Shown here: positions 1 to 5,497 of the stretch, in pieces
How positions within the stretch are numbered: the stretch's first letter is position 1
Layout of the letters: the number at the start of each line of letters is the position of its first letter
Source: Nitrosopumilales archaeon
Lineage (GTDB): Archaea > Thermoproteota > Nitrososphaeria > Nitrososphaerales > Nitrosopumilaceae
DNA: 6,754 nucleotides
Direction: 5' to 3'
Assembly: GCA_016838795.1 (NCBI GenBank)
Contig: JAEHKQ010000283.1
Span: 1 to 6,754 of the forward strand
Translations under genes and position numbers: made by a program
Notes under the pieces: generated by a model
Database searches by the model: none
What the model saw: only the letters and a program-made list of their open reading frames with translations
What the model was told of the DNA's origin: nothing

Positions 1-2153
1 ATGCTTTCAACTTTAGAAAGAATATCTACCAATTCGTAAAATAGAGTTTTGATGAATGGAGGGGTATGTGATTTTTTGCCTGTAAGGCCTTTAACATCAA
101 CTATACCATCTTTCATAACACCAAGATAGTTTTTCTTTCTAGTGCTAAGAACTACATATCGATATTCCTTTTCTACCTCTAAGTCAACACCAAATCTTTT
201 CTTTGAGTCGTCAATTACCTTTTGAGTTTGTTCTGAGGTTGGATTTTTTATAAAAAGAGAATCTGTATCCCCATAGAGGACTTGGACGCCTGTCTCTTCG
301 CATTTTTTGATTGTCTCTAAAATTATGTGTCTCCCGATTGCTGTTGTGGCATCTGCCGCAGGAAGGAAATAAAGGGGAAATATCTCTGCACCCATAACAC
401 CATAGCTTGCATTAAGAATTACCTTCAGCGCTTGACTTACAACGGTATAGTGCTGTCTTTGTTCTTCTGTCAGTGTTTTACTTTTTGAGAGACCTTTGTA
501 ATAATACACTCTCAAATCTCGTAGTGACCCAATCAGTAGTGATGTCATACCATTTCTTCTTGTACAGACCCAATGATTTGTCTGTGGAATAGTATTTTTT
601 TTACATTCATCATGTGGGCATCTTACAGTTTCATAAGATATGTTTCTAACTTTGATAATACTAGGATACAGACTTGCAAAGTCCATTACAGTAACATTAA
701 AGTGAATTCCTTCAACAGGATCAACAACCAATCCACCACGATATTTTTTATCTTTAATCACAGCATCAGTTAAAACTCCAGCTGAATGTCTTTGCAGCTC
801 CTCTCTTCTAGGAATTAACGAGTTTTGTTGTCTATGCTGATAGTATAGTAGACTACGTATCCATTGTGAGACTCCCACTCTTGCTATATCATCAATTGGC
901 ATTCTCGCGATTCTTGCAATAACTACCAGTAAATCTATCAAAACGTCATTGTTAAAACTTGTAAGTTTTTGAGTAAGACGTGCGTCATTAAAACAATAGT
1001 TTGCAGTTTGATAGAGAGTCAAATCATTAAGATCTATCCCATAATCGATCTTCTCTTCATTTAGAAGCGCCTTTGATACACTGTTTAAGGAAAAGTCAGT
1101 ATACTTGTGACTGAACGCATAGATTTGAAAACTACGATTTGATAAAGTACGATAAAGGTCTAGATGAACCCCGTGTTTTAATGTGGCAGAATTCCTCATC
1201 ATGTAAAGCGGGTTATCTTTATTTTTGATACCTAATCTTTCTGCACGATTGTAAAGATACGGCATATCAAACTCATCACCATTATACGTGAGAACAAAAG
1301 GATAGCTAGCAATCAGTTCAAAGGCATCAAAAATCATGTCCTTTTCTTTATCTTCATCATAAAATACGACCTTGACATCTGCTGGTAACTCATTCATGCC
1401 TTCTTCCACGCCTGCCCTTTTTAGCACAAAAATCTGTTTTAGACCATCTGACCCCACAAAACTAATTGCAATAACAATTTTTTCTGCGACCTTTGGATCT
1501 GGAATTCGATCAATTTCTGATTCAACCTCAATATCAATGCTGAGGCGTTTGATTTTTGGAATTGGTTGGTTAAGAAGTTCAGCCCATTCTGAAATCTGTT
1601 TTTGAAATTGTTTCGAATCAACCATACTATCATTAGAAATTTTATCCCAGAGTAAGCTCTTTAATGCAAGTCGTACTTCATCAGAAATTTCCAAATCATG
1701 CGGAATTATTTTTCCATCCTTGACTTCATAATATTTTCCAACAATAAATGAACGGTCATAAAGATAATTCTCATAATATTTGATGTCAGACTCCCAAGTT
1801 TCTATTATATTCCTAATACTTTTTTCAGTTGATGTACCTCCAATTGCTAATGGATCCTCGACAATAATTTTAGAAACATTAATCTCTTGATCATTTAACA
1901 TGTCATGTCGTTTCACTGTTTCAATTTTTATCACATCGGTTCTTTCATTAAGAAAATCTAATTCTTCTGGATTTAATTTTGAATAACAATATGGCTTGTG
2001 ATTAGTTTCATCTGTCCACAAAATTATTTTCTGTGACTTTGGATCATAGAATTTTAACACAGCACTTTTTTTCTGACTATCATATGCAGCTGATACCAAC
2101 ATGGATGGCGGCATTGATTTTATTTGTTCAGAGCTTGCAGTTTGAACTTGCAT
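1..2153 (-). CDS. polB: Family-B replicative DNA polymerase (3' part beyond the window)
   Basis: This is a DNA-dependent DNA polymerase with 3'-5' proofreading that acts at the replication fork. The frame is open from ATG at 2153 to the window edge, giving 717 residues; I expect roughly 100-150 more, so the end of the thumb is missing. Visible in order: an N-terminal domain (about 1-200); exonuclease motif I with D207 and E209; exo II N291-x4-D296; exo III Y386-x3-D390; polymerase motif A DFASLYPS (491-498); motif B-type KVILNASYG (577-585); and motif C YGDTDS (627-632). All catalytic aspartates are present (D491, D629, D631). Near the visible end, KGLTGKKSHTPPF resembles crenarchaeal PolB1-type enzymes more than euryarchaeal Pfu-type ones. 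C512, C517 and C530 (with H514 and H527 nearby) lie between motifs A and B and could form a metal or disulfide site. No intein interrupts motifs A-C. The start is 4 bases after the deaminase stop, with GTGAT just upstream. Confidence 0.96.
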   Translation of the reverse strand, partial: MQVQTASSEQIKSMPPSMLVSAAYDSQKKSAVLKFYDPKSQKIILWTDETNHKPYCYSKLNPEELDFLNERTDVIKIETVKRHDMLNDQEINVSKIIVEDPLAIGGTSTEKSIRNIIETWESDIKYYENYLYDRSFIVGKYYEVKDGKIIPHDLEISDEVRLALKSLLWDKISNDSMVDSKQFQKQISEWAELLNQPIPKIKRLSIDIEVESEIDRIPDPKVAEKIVIAISFVGSDGLKQIFVLKRAGVEEGMNELPADVKVVFYDEDKEKDMIFDAFELIASYPFVLTYNGDEFDMPYLYNRAERLGIKNKDNPLYMMRNSATLKHGVHLDLYRTLSNRSFQIYAFSHKYTDFSLNSVSKALLNEEKIDYGIDLNDLTLYQTANYCFNDARLTQKLTSFNNDVLIDLLVVIARIARMPIDDIARVGVSQWIRSLLYYQHRQQNSLIPRREELQRHSAGVLTDAVIKDKKYRGGLVVDPVEGIHFNVTVMDFASLYPSIIKVRNISYETVRCPHDECKKNTIPQTNHWVCTRRNGMTSLLIGSLRDLRVYYYKGLSKSKTLTEEQRQHYTVVSQALKVILNASYGVMGAEIFPLYFLPAADATTAIGRHIILETIKKCEETGVQVLYGDTDSLFIKNPTSEQTQKVIDDSKKRFGVDLEVEKEYRYVVLSTRKKNYLGVMKDGIVDVKGLTGKKSHTPPFIKTLFYELVDILSKVES

Positions 2154-2156
2154 AAA

Positions 2157-2161
2157 ATCAC
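2157..2161 (-). promoter_or_regulatory. Shine-Dalgarno-like GTGAT before polB
   Basis: On the minus strand GTGAT sits 3 bases before the polB ATG and contains the TGA stop of the deaminase gene. It matches part of the archaeal anti-Shine-Dalgarno complement GGAGGTGAT. It supports ATG at 2153 as the start and suggests translational coupling to the upstream gene. The spacing is short, so its strength is uncertain. Confidence 0.5.
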
Positions 2162-2685
2162 TTGCTTTGATCGTAGCTGTTAGCTAATTCTTTTGCCCAA
2201 CGGTGTATCTTTGCTTTATCAAGTTGAATTACATCTACGCCTGCTTCATTTAGTAAGCCAAAATCTGTTTCTGGATAGGAACTAAGACTGAATATTTTTT
2301 TTATGCCGATTGTGATTGCCATCTTTGTACATTCAAGACAAGGAACAAACGTTGTATACAGAATTGCTCCCTCAGAACCTGCCTCAATACCCAAAATTGC
2401 ACAATGCATTATGGCGTTTGCTTCAGCATGATTACAAAGGCATCTATCTAGAGATGCACCCGATTCAATTTTTCCTTCCATTCTGAGCTGGCATCTCTTA
2501 CAACCTCCCTCATAGCAGTTTTTCACGCCTGGGGGGGTTCCATTATACCCAGTAGCTAGTTGCCTGTGATTTCTAACAATTACTGCCCCCACCTGTCTTG
2601 TCATGCAATTTGAGCGAAGTTTTGCCAATTCTGCCTGTAACATGAAATATTCATCCCAACCAGGCCTTTCAAAAGAACTGTTCAC
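2158..2685 (-). CDS. Deoxycytidylate (dCMP) deaminase
   Basis: The predicted reaction is zinc-dependent deamination of dCMP to dUMP, the precursor of dTMP for DNA synthesis, in the cytosol. The 175 residues match the usual length of the family. The catalytic zinc site is H86-A-E88 and P115-C116-x2-C119, with E88 as the proton shuttle. GYNGTPPG (46-53) matches the glycine-rich loop that binds the dCTP/dTTP effectors in allosteric dCMP deaminases, so feedback control is plausible. Extra cysteines C57, C62, C65, C82 and C84 could bind a second, structural zinc, as in several members. The start is GTG at 2685, supported by a TATA-like element about 25 bases upstream and by the conserved-looking WDEYFMLQAELAKLRSNC beginning at residue 10. 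It is the first gene of an apparent operon with polB, 4 bases downstream. A dCTP deaminase or tRNA/riboflavin deaminase is less likely because of the dCMP-type N-terminal and GYNG motifs. Confidence 0.95.
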   Translation of the reverse strand: MNSSFERPGWDEYFMLQAELAKLRSNCMTRQVGAVIVRNHRQLATGYNGTPPGVKNCYEGGCKRCQLRMEGKIESGASLDRCLCNHAEANAIMHCAILGIEAGSEGAILYTTFVPCLECTKMAITIGIKKIFSLSSYPETDFGLLNEAGVDVIQLDKAKIHRWAKELANSYDQSK

Positions 2686-2706
2686 ACCAAAGATCTCGAT
2701 TCCCGC

Positions 2707-2712
2707 AATATA
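2707..2712 (-). promoter_or_regulatory. TATA box of the deaminase-polB operon
   Basis: Read on the minus strand, TATATT (within CCATATATTG) is centred about 24.5 bases before the GTG at 2685. That is the usual archaeal TATA-to-transcription-start distance, so transcription would begin at or next to the start codon and the mRNA would be leaderless. The call rests on motif and spacing only. Confidence 0.55.
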
Positions 2713-2757
2713 TGGATATTTGAGTAATAGCTAATCTCTTACTACGCGAAACCATAA

Positions 2758-2773
2758 AATCGATAAATCGATA
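2758..2773. repeat. Tandem 8-base duplication AATCGATA x2
   Basis: Two exact adjacent copies of AATCGATA (2758-2765 and 2766-2773) lie in the deaminase/helicase divergent region, 18-33 bases before the helicase start. They overlap the predicted helicase TATA-like element. They could be a regulator half-site pair or chance AT-rich sequence; no binding protein can be assigned. Confidence 0.6.
2762..2768 (+). promoter_or_regulatory. Weak TATA-like element for the helicase gene
   Basis: GATAAAT is centred about 25.5 bases before TTG at 2791, the same spacing as the other promoters in the window. It is a poor TATA match, and ATAAAA at 2754-2759 is an alternative that would start transcription near the out-of-frame ATG at 2780. 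The 105-base region 2686-2790 holds promoters in both directions and no gene. Confidence 0.35.
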
Positions 2774-2790
2774 TAAAAAATGGCAAAGAC

Positions 2791-4293
2791 TTGGATCTAG
2801 AATATATCGAACAAAAATTTGTACAAAAAAATGCTATAGAACGACGAGAATATCAGGTTAATTTGGCAAATCAAGCAATCAATGAAAATTGTATTGTTGT
2901 TCTGCCAACCGGTCTTGGGAAAACGACTGTTGCATTACTAGTGATTGCAAAATTCCTTTCAAAGGGTACTGATGGAGTTTTATTTTTAGCACCTACTAGA
3001 GTACTGGTAAATCAACACTATGAATTTCTAAAAAATAACCTTGTTTTGGATGATATTGGAATTGTCACTGGCGAAGATCCAATTGCAAAAAGGAAACAAT
3101 CTTGGATGAATAGTGTGATTTGTGCAACACCTGAAATAACAAAAAATGATTTGGATAGACAAATCGTTTCTCCCTCACAATTTAATTTAGTAATCTTTGA
3201 TGAGGCACATAGAACAATTGGTAATTATGCTTATAGTGGCATTGCCGAGCGTATTCAAAACTCTGACGTAAGAATTTTAGGGATGACTGCCACACTCCCA
3301 AGTGAAAAAGAAAAAGCTACAGAAATACTTCGCACATTAAAAATTTCAAGTGTAGCAGAACGTGATGAAGAGAGTCCAGATGTTAAACCATACATTCAGC
3401 ACACAAACACAGAATGGATTAAAGTTGATTTACCTACAGAGATGAAAGCAATTCAAAAGTTAGTGAAACTGGCTCTTGACGAGAGATATCAGACGCTACG
3501 GAAAAACGGCCTTAACCTTGTTGACCAAAAATCTCTTTCAGCATTATTACGGTATAGGCAATTTGTTATTACCCGAAATAGACGCTCTGCCAAGCCATTA
3601 TTCACAGCCATTCGAATTCATTATGCACTAAACATGTTAGAAGCACACGGAATTACTACATTTCTAAAGTTTTGTGATAGAACAAGCAAAAAGAAAGGCG
3701 CTGGCATCAAAGAACTTTTTGAGGTTGATCCTAATTTTACAAGGGCAATTCAGCTAGCAAAATCAGCTCAAAGCAAAGGTATTGAACACTCTAAAATTAC
3801 AAAACTAAAAGAAATTCTTCAATCTGTTGATAGTAAGGTTCTAGTTTTTACTAGCTATCGTGATTCCGTCGATGTAATTTATAAAAAATTTGTTGAGATG
3901 GGGATTCCAGCTGGAATTTTAATTGGAAAGGCTGGCCAAACTGGTTTGAAACAAAAAAAACAGGTAGAGGCTATTCAAAAGTTTAGAGACGGAGAATACA
4001 AGGTTCTTGTTGCAACTCGAGTTGGAGAGGAAGGACTTGATATCTCTGAAGTTAATCTCGTAATATTCTATGATAACGTACCAAGTTCTATACGCTATAT
4101 TCAAAGACGAGGACGAACTGGAAGAAAGGAAACTGGAAAACTGATTGTTCTAATAGCAAGAGATACTATTGATGAAACTTACTATTGGATCGGGAAAAGA
4201 AAAATTAACACCGCAAAAACAATGGGTGAAAAAATGACCCAAGTTTTACAAAAAAAGGTTGAACCAAAAACTGGTCTCGATGCCTATCTTTGA
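2791..4293 (+). CDS. hef: Hef/FANCM-like superfamily-2 DNA helicase, helicase-only form
   Basis: This is predicted to be an ATP-dependent helicase/translocase acting on stalled forks and branched DNA. The 500 residues hold: Q-type motif REYQ (19-22); Walker A PTGLGKT (39-45); APTRVLVNQ (67-75); DEAH box (137-140); motif III TAT (166-168); a Hef-type insert between the two RecA folds (about 190-370); motif IV VLVFTSYRDS; motif V ATRVGEEGLDI (408-418); and motif VI QRRGRTGR (438-445). Euryarchaeal Hef is about 750 residues with a C-terminal XPF-type nuclease and helix-hairpin-helix region. Here the protein stops soon after motif VI, so any nuclease partner must be encoded elsewhere. TTG at 2791 is the first usable start after an in-frame stop (TAA 2764-2766). 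A nearer-looking ATG at 2780 is out of frame. It is divergent from the deaminase-polB operon, and its stop abuts the parvulin stop. Reverse gyrase or Cas3 is unlikely because the whole protein is Hef-like. Confidence 0.93.
   Translation: MDLEYIEQKFVQKNAIERREYQVNLANQAINENCIVVLPTGLGKTTVALLVIAKFLSKGTDGVLFLAPTRVLVNQHYEFLKNNLVLDDIGIVTGEDPIAKRKQSWMNSVICATPEITKNDLDRQIVSPSQFNLVIFDEAHRTIGNYAYSGIAERIQNSDVRILGMTATLPSEKEKATEILRTLKISSVAERDEESPDVKPYIQHTNTEWIKVDLPTEMKAIQKLVKLALDERYQTLRKNGLNLVDQKSLSALLRYRQFVITRNRRSAKPLFTAIRIHYALNMLEAHGITTFLKFCDRTSKKKGAGIKELFEVDPNFTRAIQLAKSAQSKGIEHSKITKLKEILQSVDSKVLVFTSYRDSVDVIYKKFVEMGIPAGILIGKAGQTGLKQKKQVEAIQKFRDGEYKVLVATRVGEEGLDISEVNLVIFYDNVPSSIRYIQRRGRTGRKETGKLIVLIARDTIDETYYWIGKRKINTAKTMGEKMTQVLQKKVEPKTGLDAYL
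4250..4256 (-). terminator. Oligo-T tract downstream of the parvulin, inside hef
   Basis: On the minus strand this is a run of seven T, starting 38 bases past the parvulin stop. Archaeal RNA polymerase commonly terminates at such U-tracts without a hairpin. It lies within the last codons of the helicase gene, where it reads as an A-run. The position fits a terminator, but this is not demonstrated. Confidence 0.4.
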
Positions 4294-4572
4294 TTAACCC
4301 AATCTTTTGATGATATGATATCCATGTTCTGATTTTACTGGTTCGGAAACCTGACCAACTTGAAGTTTGAAAGCAGTTTCTTCAAATGGTTTTACCATCT
4401 TTCCTCTTCCAAAATAACCAAGATTTCCATCACGCTTAGCACTACCAGAGTCGATTGAAAGTTCCTTTGCAAGTCTACCAAATTTTTCTCCCTGTTTCAG
4501 TCGTTCCATAATTGCTAGTGCCTCACTTTGTTTTTTTACCAAAATATGAGAACACTTTATCTTGTTGCCCAC
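4294..4572 (-). CDS. Single-domain parvulin peptidyl-prolyl cis/trans isomerase (CsPinA/NmPin type)
   Basis: This enzyme isomerises Xaa-Pro peptide bonds and so assists protein folding. At 92 residues it is a bare parvulin domain with no signal peptide, WW domain or membrane segment. It closely resembles the thaumarchaeal parvulins of Cenarchaeum and Nitrosopumilus. Active-site positions by comparison with human Pin1: H9 in CSHILVK, S42 at the Pin1 Cys113 position, M59 and F63 in RGKMVKPF, and H86 in GYHIIKRLG. The long loop carrying Pin1's phosphate-binding arginines is missing, so phospho-specificity is unlikely. Many lysines make it basic; a membrane-surface location has been reported for the Nitrosopumilus protein, and whether that holds here is inference. 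The start is GTG at 4572, with a TATA-like element about 25 bases upstream. The stop directly abuts the helicase stop on the other strand. Confidence 0.96.
   Translation of the reverse strand: MGNKIKCSHILVKKQSEALAIMERLKQGEKFGRLAKELSIDSGSAKRDGNLGYFGRGKMVKPFEETAFKLQVGQVSEPVKSEHGYHIIKRLG
4531..4537 (+). terminator. Oligo-T tract antisense in the parvulin gene, possible hef terminator
   Basis: A run of seven T on the plus strand lies within the parvulin gene (the complement of its K13-K14 codons), about 240 bases past the helicase stop. It is the first T run of this length downstream of hef. Because the two genes have no space between them, a hef terminator must lie in antisense parvulin sequence; this tract is only a candidate. 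Confidence 0.25.
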
Positions 4573-4592
4573 GTCTATCCCCTAGTAATTTT

Positions 4593-4600
4593 CTTTATAA
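4593..4600 (-). promoter_or_regulatory. TATA box of the parvulin gene
   Basis: On the minus strand TTATAAAG is centred about 24.5 bases before the GTG at 4572. It is one of the best TATA matches in the window and predicts a leaderless transcript. AGGGGAT a few bases before the GTG could look like a Shine-Dalgarno element, but it would lie upstream of the predicted transcript start. Confidence 0.55.
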
Positions 4601-4626
4601 TGTTATTACGAAAGCGAACCGCGATT

Positions 4627-4644
4627 TAATCCTGAAAATTCTTA
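4627..4644 (+). repeat. 18-base direct repeat, copy 1
   Basis: TAATCCTGAAAATTCTTA occurs here and again exactly at 5082-5099, in the same orientation, 455 bases apart. This copy lies in the divergent parvulin/secreted-protein promoter region, and its end overlaps the predicted TATA-like element of the downstream gene. An exact 18-base match is not expected by chance in a window of this size, even with AT bias. I do not recognise it as a known element. Confidence 0.85.
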
Positions 4645-4650
4645 GATATT
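4642..4650 (+). promoter_or_regulatory. Weak TATA-like element for the four-cysteine protein gene
   Basis: TTAGATATT is centred about 25 bases before TTG at 4671 and overlaps the end of the first 18-base repeat. The match is weak, but the spacing agrees with the other promoters here. The 98-base region 4573-4670 has no gene and holds promoters in both directions. Confidence 0.35.
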
Positions 4651-4670
4651 ATGAAAATGTAATATGGTGA

Positions 4671-5018
4671 TTGAAAAAGGGTCGAAAAGTTACATTGGGT
4701 ATTTGCATTAGTATAGTGACTTTTTTTGCGATTATTGTAATTGCTGTCGCATTAATTGGACATATGCCCTTAACCTCTGTTCCAACATCTGTTCCATCTT
4801 CTGTTCCAACTCCACCAAAAGAATTAATCGTGACAAAATCCCCAGATCATAAAAGTGTTCTAGTAAATGCACGGGGTCAATGTGGCGACATTCCCAGTGA
4901 ACTAACATGTGTAGCAGCTGATGCTAATAATGACCAGATCTGTGATAGTTCAGCTTTCACCATACCAACAACAGTTGTGAACCGACTTGGAATTCAATCT
5001 TATAACAACTGTGTTTAA
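4671..5018 (+). CDS. Small membrane-anchored or secreted four-cysteine protein, function unknown
   Basis: I do not recognise this family. The 115 residues begin with a basic stretch (KKGRK, 2-6), then one hydrophobic segment at about 7-30, so the product is either a signal-anchored membrane protein or is exported after cleavage. A Ser/Val/Pro/Thr linker follows (35-49), built from repeats of SVPT/SVPS. The outside domain (about 50-115) has four cysteines, C71, C80, C91 and C114, enough for two disulfides. D84-x-N86-x-D88-x-I90-x-D92 resembles an acidic calcium-binding loop; this is inference. TTG at 4671 is the only likely start, because TGA lies immediately upstream in frame (4668-4670) and the basic residues are wanted before the hydrophobic segment. 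An out-of-frame ATG occurs at 4664. The gene stands alone between an opposing gene on each side, and an 18-base repeat lies on both flanks. Confidence 0.75.
   Translation: MKKGRKVTLGICISIVTFFAIIVIAVALIGHMPLTSVPTSVPSSVPTPPKELIVTKSPDHKSVLVNARGQCGDIPSELTCVAADANNDQICDSSAFTIPTTVVNRLGIQSYNNCV
4776..4811 (+). repeat. Three tandem 12-base units in the Ser-Val-Pro linker
   Basis: Three near-identical 12-base units of the form TCTGTTCCAACA (4776-4787, 4788-4799, 4800-4811) encode the repeating SVPT/SVPS/SVPT linker. The units differ only at the last few bases. Because the unit is a multiple of three, gain or loss of a copy would change linker length without a frameshift. Confidence 0.8.
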
Positions 5019-5043
5019 CCACTTTCCTAGAAATATAATTCCA

Positions 5044-5057
5044 TTTTCTTTTTTATT
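5044..5057 (+). terminator. Oligo-T terminator after the four-cysteine protein gene
   Basis: TTTTCTTTTTTATT begins 26 bases after the TAA stop and includes a run of six T. It has the form of an archaeal intrinsic terminator, with no preceding hairpin needed. Confidence 0.55.
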
Positions 5058-5081
5058 CAAATTACGTTTGATACGTACTGC

Positions 5082-5099
5082 TAATCCTGAAAATTCTTA
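5082..5099 (+). repeat. 18-base direct repeat, copy 2
   Basis: This is an exact second copy of TAATCCTGAAAATTCTTA (first at 4627-4644). It lies in the 130-base gap between two convergent genes (5019-5148), where a promoter role is less expected. The sequence after it contains only a 4-codon reading frame (ATG at 5105), so it does not lead into a visible gene. Confidence 0.85.
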
Positions 5100-5106
5100 A
5101 TTAAAT

Positions 5107-5147
5107 GTCATTTTAGACCATTTACTGTTATTACATCTGGAAATGAC
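5107..5147 (-). other. Weak inverted repeat just downstream of the 5149-5433 gene
   Basis: GTCATTT (5107-5113) and AAATGAC (5141-5147) are exact inverted copies with a 27-base loop, starting right after the stop codon of the minus-strand gene. AGA/TCT inside could extend the stem across a bulge. The stem is AT-rich and the loop long, so stability is doubtful. It may shape the 3' end of that mRNA or be chance. Confidence 0.3.
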
Positions 5148-5148
5148 T

Positions 5149-5433
5149 TCATTTGAAAATCTCTTTTCTGATTTCTGGGATTTTACTGTATACCATATCT
5201 CGAATTTTTAACTGATCTTCAGAGGTTGGCATTCCTTTCTTTATTGATGTTAGTGATGCTACTGCCATACTCAAAGCCATCCCAATTATCAAACCATACA
5301 CAAATTCCTTCTGCTCTGTAACTTTTAGTATGTCTTTATTTTCTTCAATTTCTTGAAGATATGAAGGAATTGTTGCTATGGCTTTACTGATCGTTTGCTC
5401 AATTACCACTTTTAGCTGTTCGTCTTCGCTCAT
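5149..5433 (-). CDS. Small conserved-type protein of unknown function
   Basis: I do not recognise a named domain. The 94 residues divide into an acidic, mainly helical N-terminal part (1-43), a hydrophobic stretch FVYGLIIGMALSMAVASL (44-61), and a charged C-terminal part ending RKEIFK. The hydrophobic stretch is long enough for one membrane helix, but its small residues (G47, G51, A53, S55, A57, A59) would also suit a buried packing helix, so location is uncertain. There is no signal peptide at the start and there are no cysteines. Start ATG at 5433 is supported by a TATA-like element about 25 bases upstream. The gene is monocistronic here, convergent with the four-cysteine protein gene and divergent from DUF2203. 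Codon use looks like that of its neighbours, and the protein reads as a real gene rather than a shadow. Confidence 0.75.
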   Translation of the reverse strand: MSEDEQLKVVIEQTISKAIATIPSYLQEIEENKDILKVTEQKEFVYGLIIGMALSMAVASLTSIKKGMPTSEDQLKIRDMVYSKIPEIRKEIFK

Positions 5434-5453
5434 ACGACCAGTTACAAAAGGAG

Positions 5454-5461
5454 TAATAAAT
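5454..5461 (-). promoter_or_regulatory. TATA-like element for the 5149-5433 gene
   Basis: On the minus strand ATTTATTA is centred about 24.5 bases before ATG at 5433, predicting a leaderless transcript. It lies only 12 bases from the opposing TATA-like element at 5474-5480, so the upstream (BRE) parts of the two promoters would sit back to back. Confidence 0.5.
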
Positions 5462-5473
5462 CTGAAGCTAGAC

Positions 5474-5480
5474 TTTTAAT
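5474..5480 (+). promoter_or_regulatory. TATA-like element for the DUF2203-prenyltransferase operon
   Basis: TTTTAAT is centred about 26 bases before ATG at 5503, the archaeal spacing expected for a leaderless or near-leaderless transcript. Confidence 0.5.
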
Positions 5481-5492
5481 CAGCTGTTATAC

Positions 5493-5497
5493 GAGGT
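5493..5497 (+). promoter_or_regulatory. Possible Shine-Dalgarno GAGGT before DUF2203
   Basis: GAGGT ends 5 bases before ATG at 5503 and fits the anti-Shine-Dalgarno complement. If transcription starts at the ATG as the TATA spacing suggests, this site would not be in the mRNA, so the two signals conflict; one may be chance. Confidence 0.3.

Noticed and set aside
573..773. 66-codon plus-strand reading frame
   Set aside because: It lies entirely antisense to the polymerase catalytic region (motif A at 660-683), has no recognisable protein features and no promoter; it is a shadow frame.
1372..1633. Plus-strand 77-codon and minus-strand 64-codon frames over the exonuclease I region
   Set aside because: Both overlap the polB exonuclease domain in other frames, while the polB frame keeps catalytic D207 and E209 with no break. 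No support for either as a gene.
1..2153. Intein in the polymerase
   Set aside because: Archaeal polB genes often carry inteins at motifs A, B or C, but all three motifs are continuous here with normal spacing.
3919..4104. 61-codon minus-strand frame
   Set aside because: It is antisense to helicase motifs IV-V, with low-complexity composition, so a shadow of the helicase.
2158..4293. Anti-phage defence system made of a nucleotide deaminase plus a DEAH helicase
   Set aside because: The two genes are divergent, not an operon. The deaminase has standard dCMP deaminase motifs and is paired with polB, and the helicase is an ordinary Hef type. Replication and repair housekeeping explains both.
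4627..5099. Insertion sequence, CRISPR or att-site reading of the 18-base repeats
   Set aside because: There are only two copies 455 bases apart, with no transposase, integrase, terminal inverted repeats, tRNA or spacer periodicity. Kept as repeats only.
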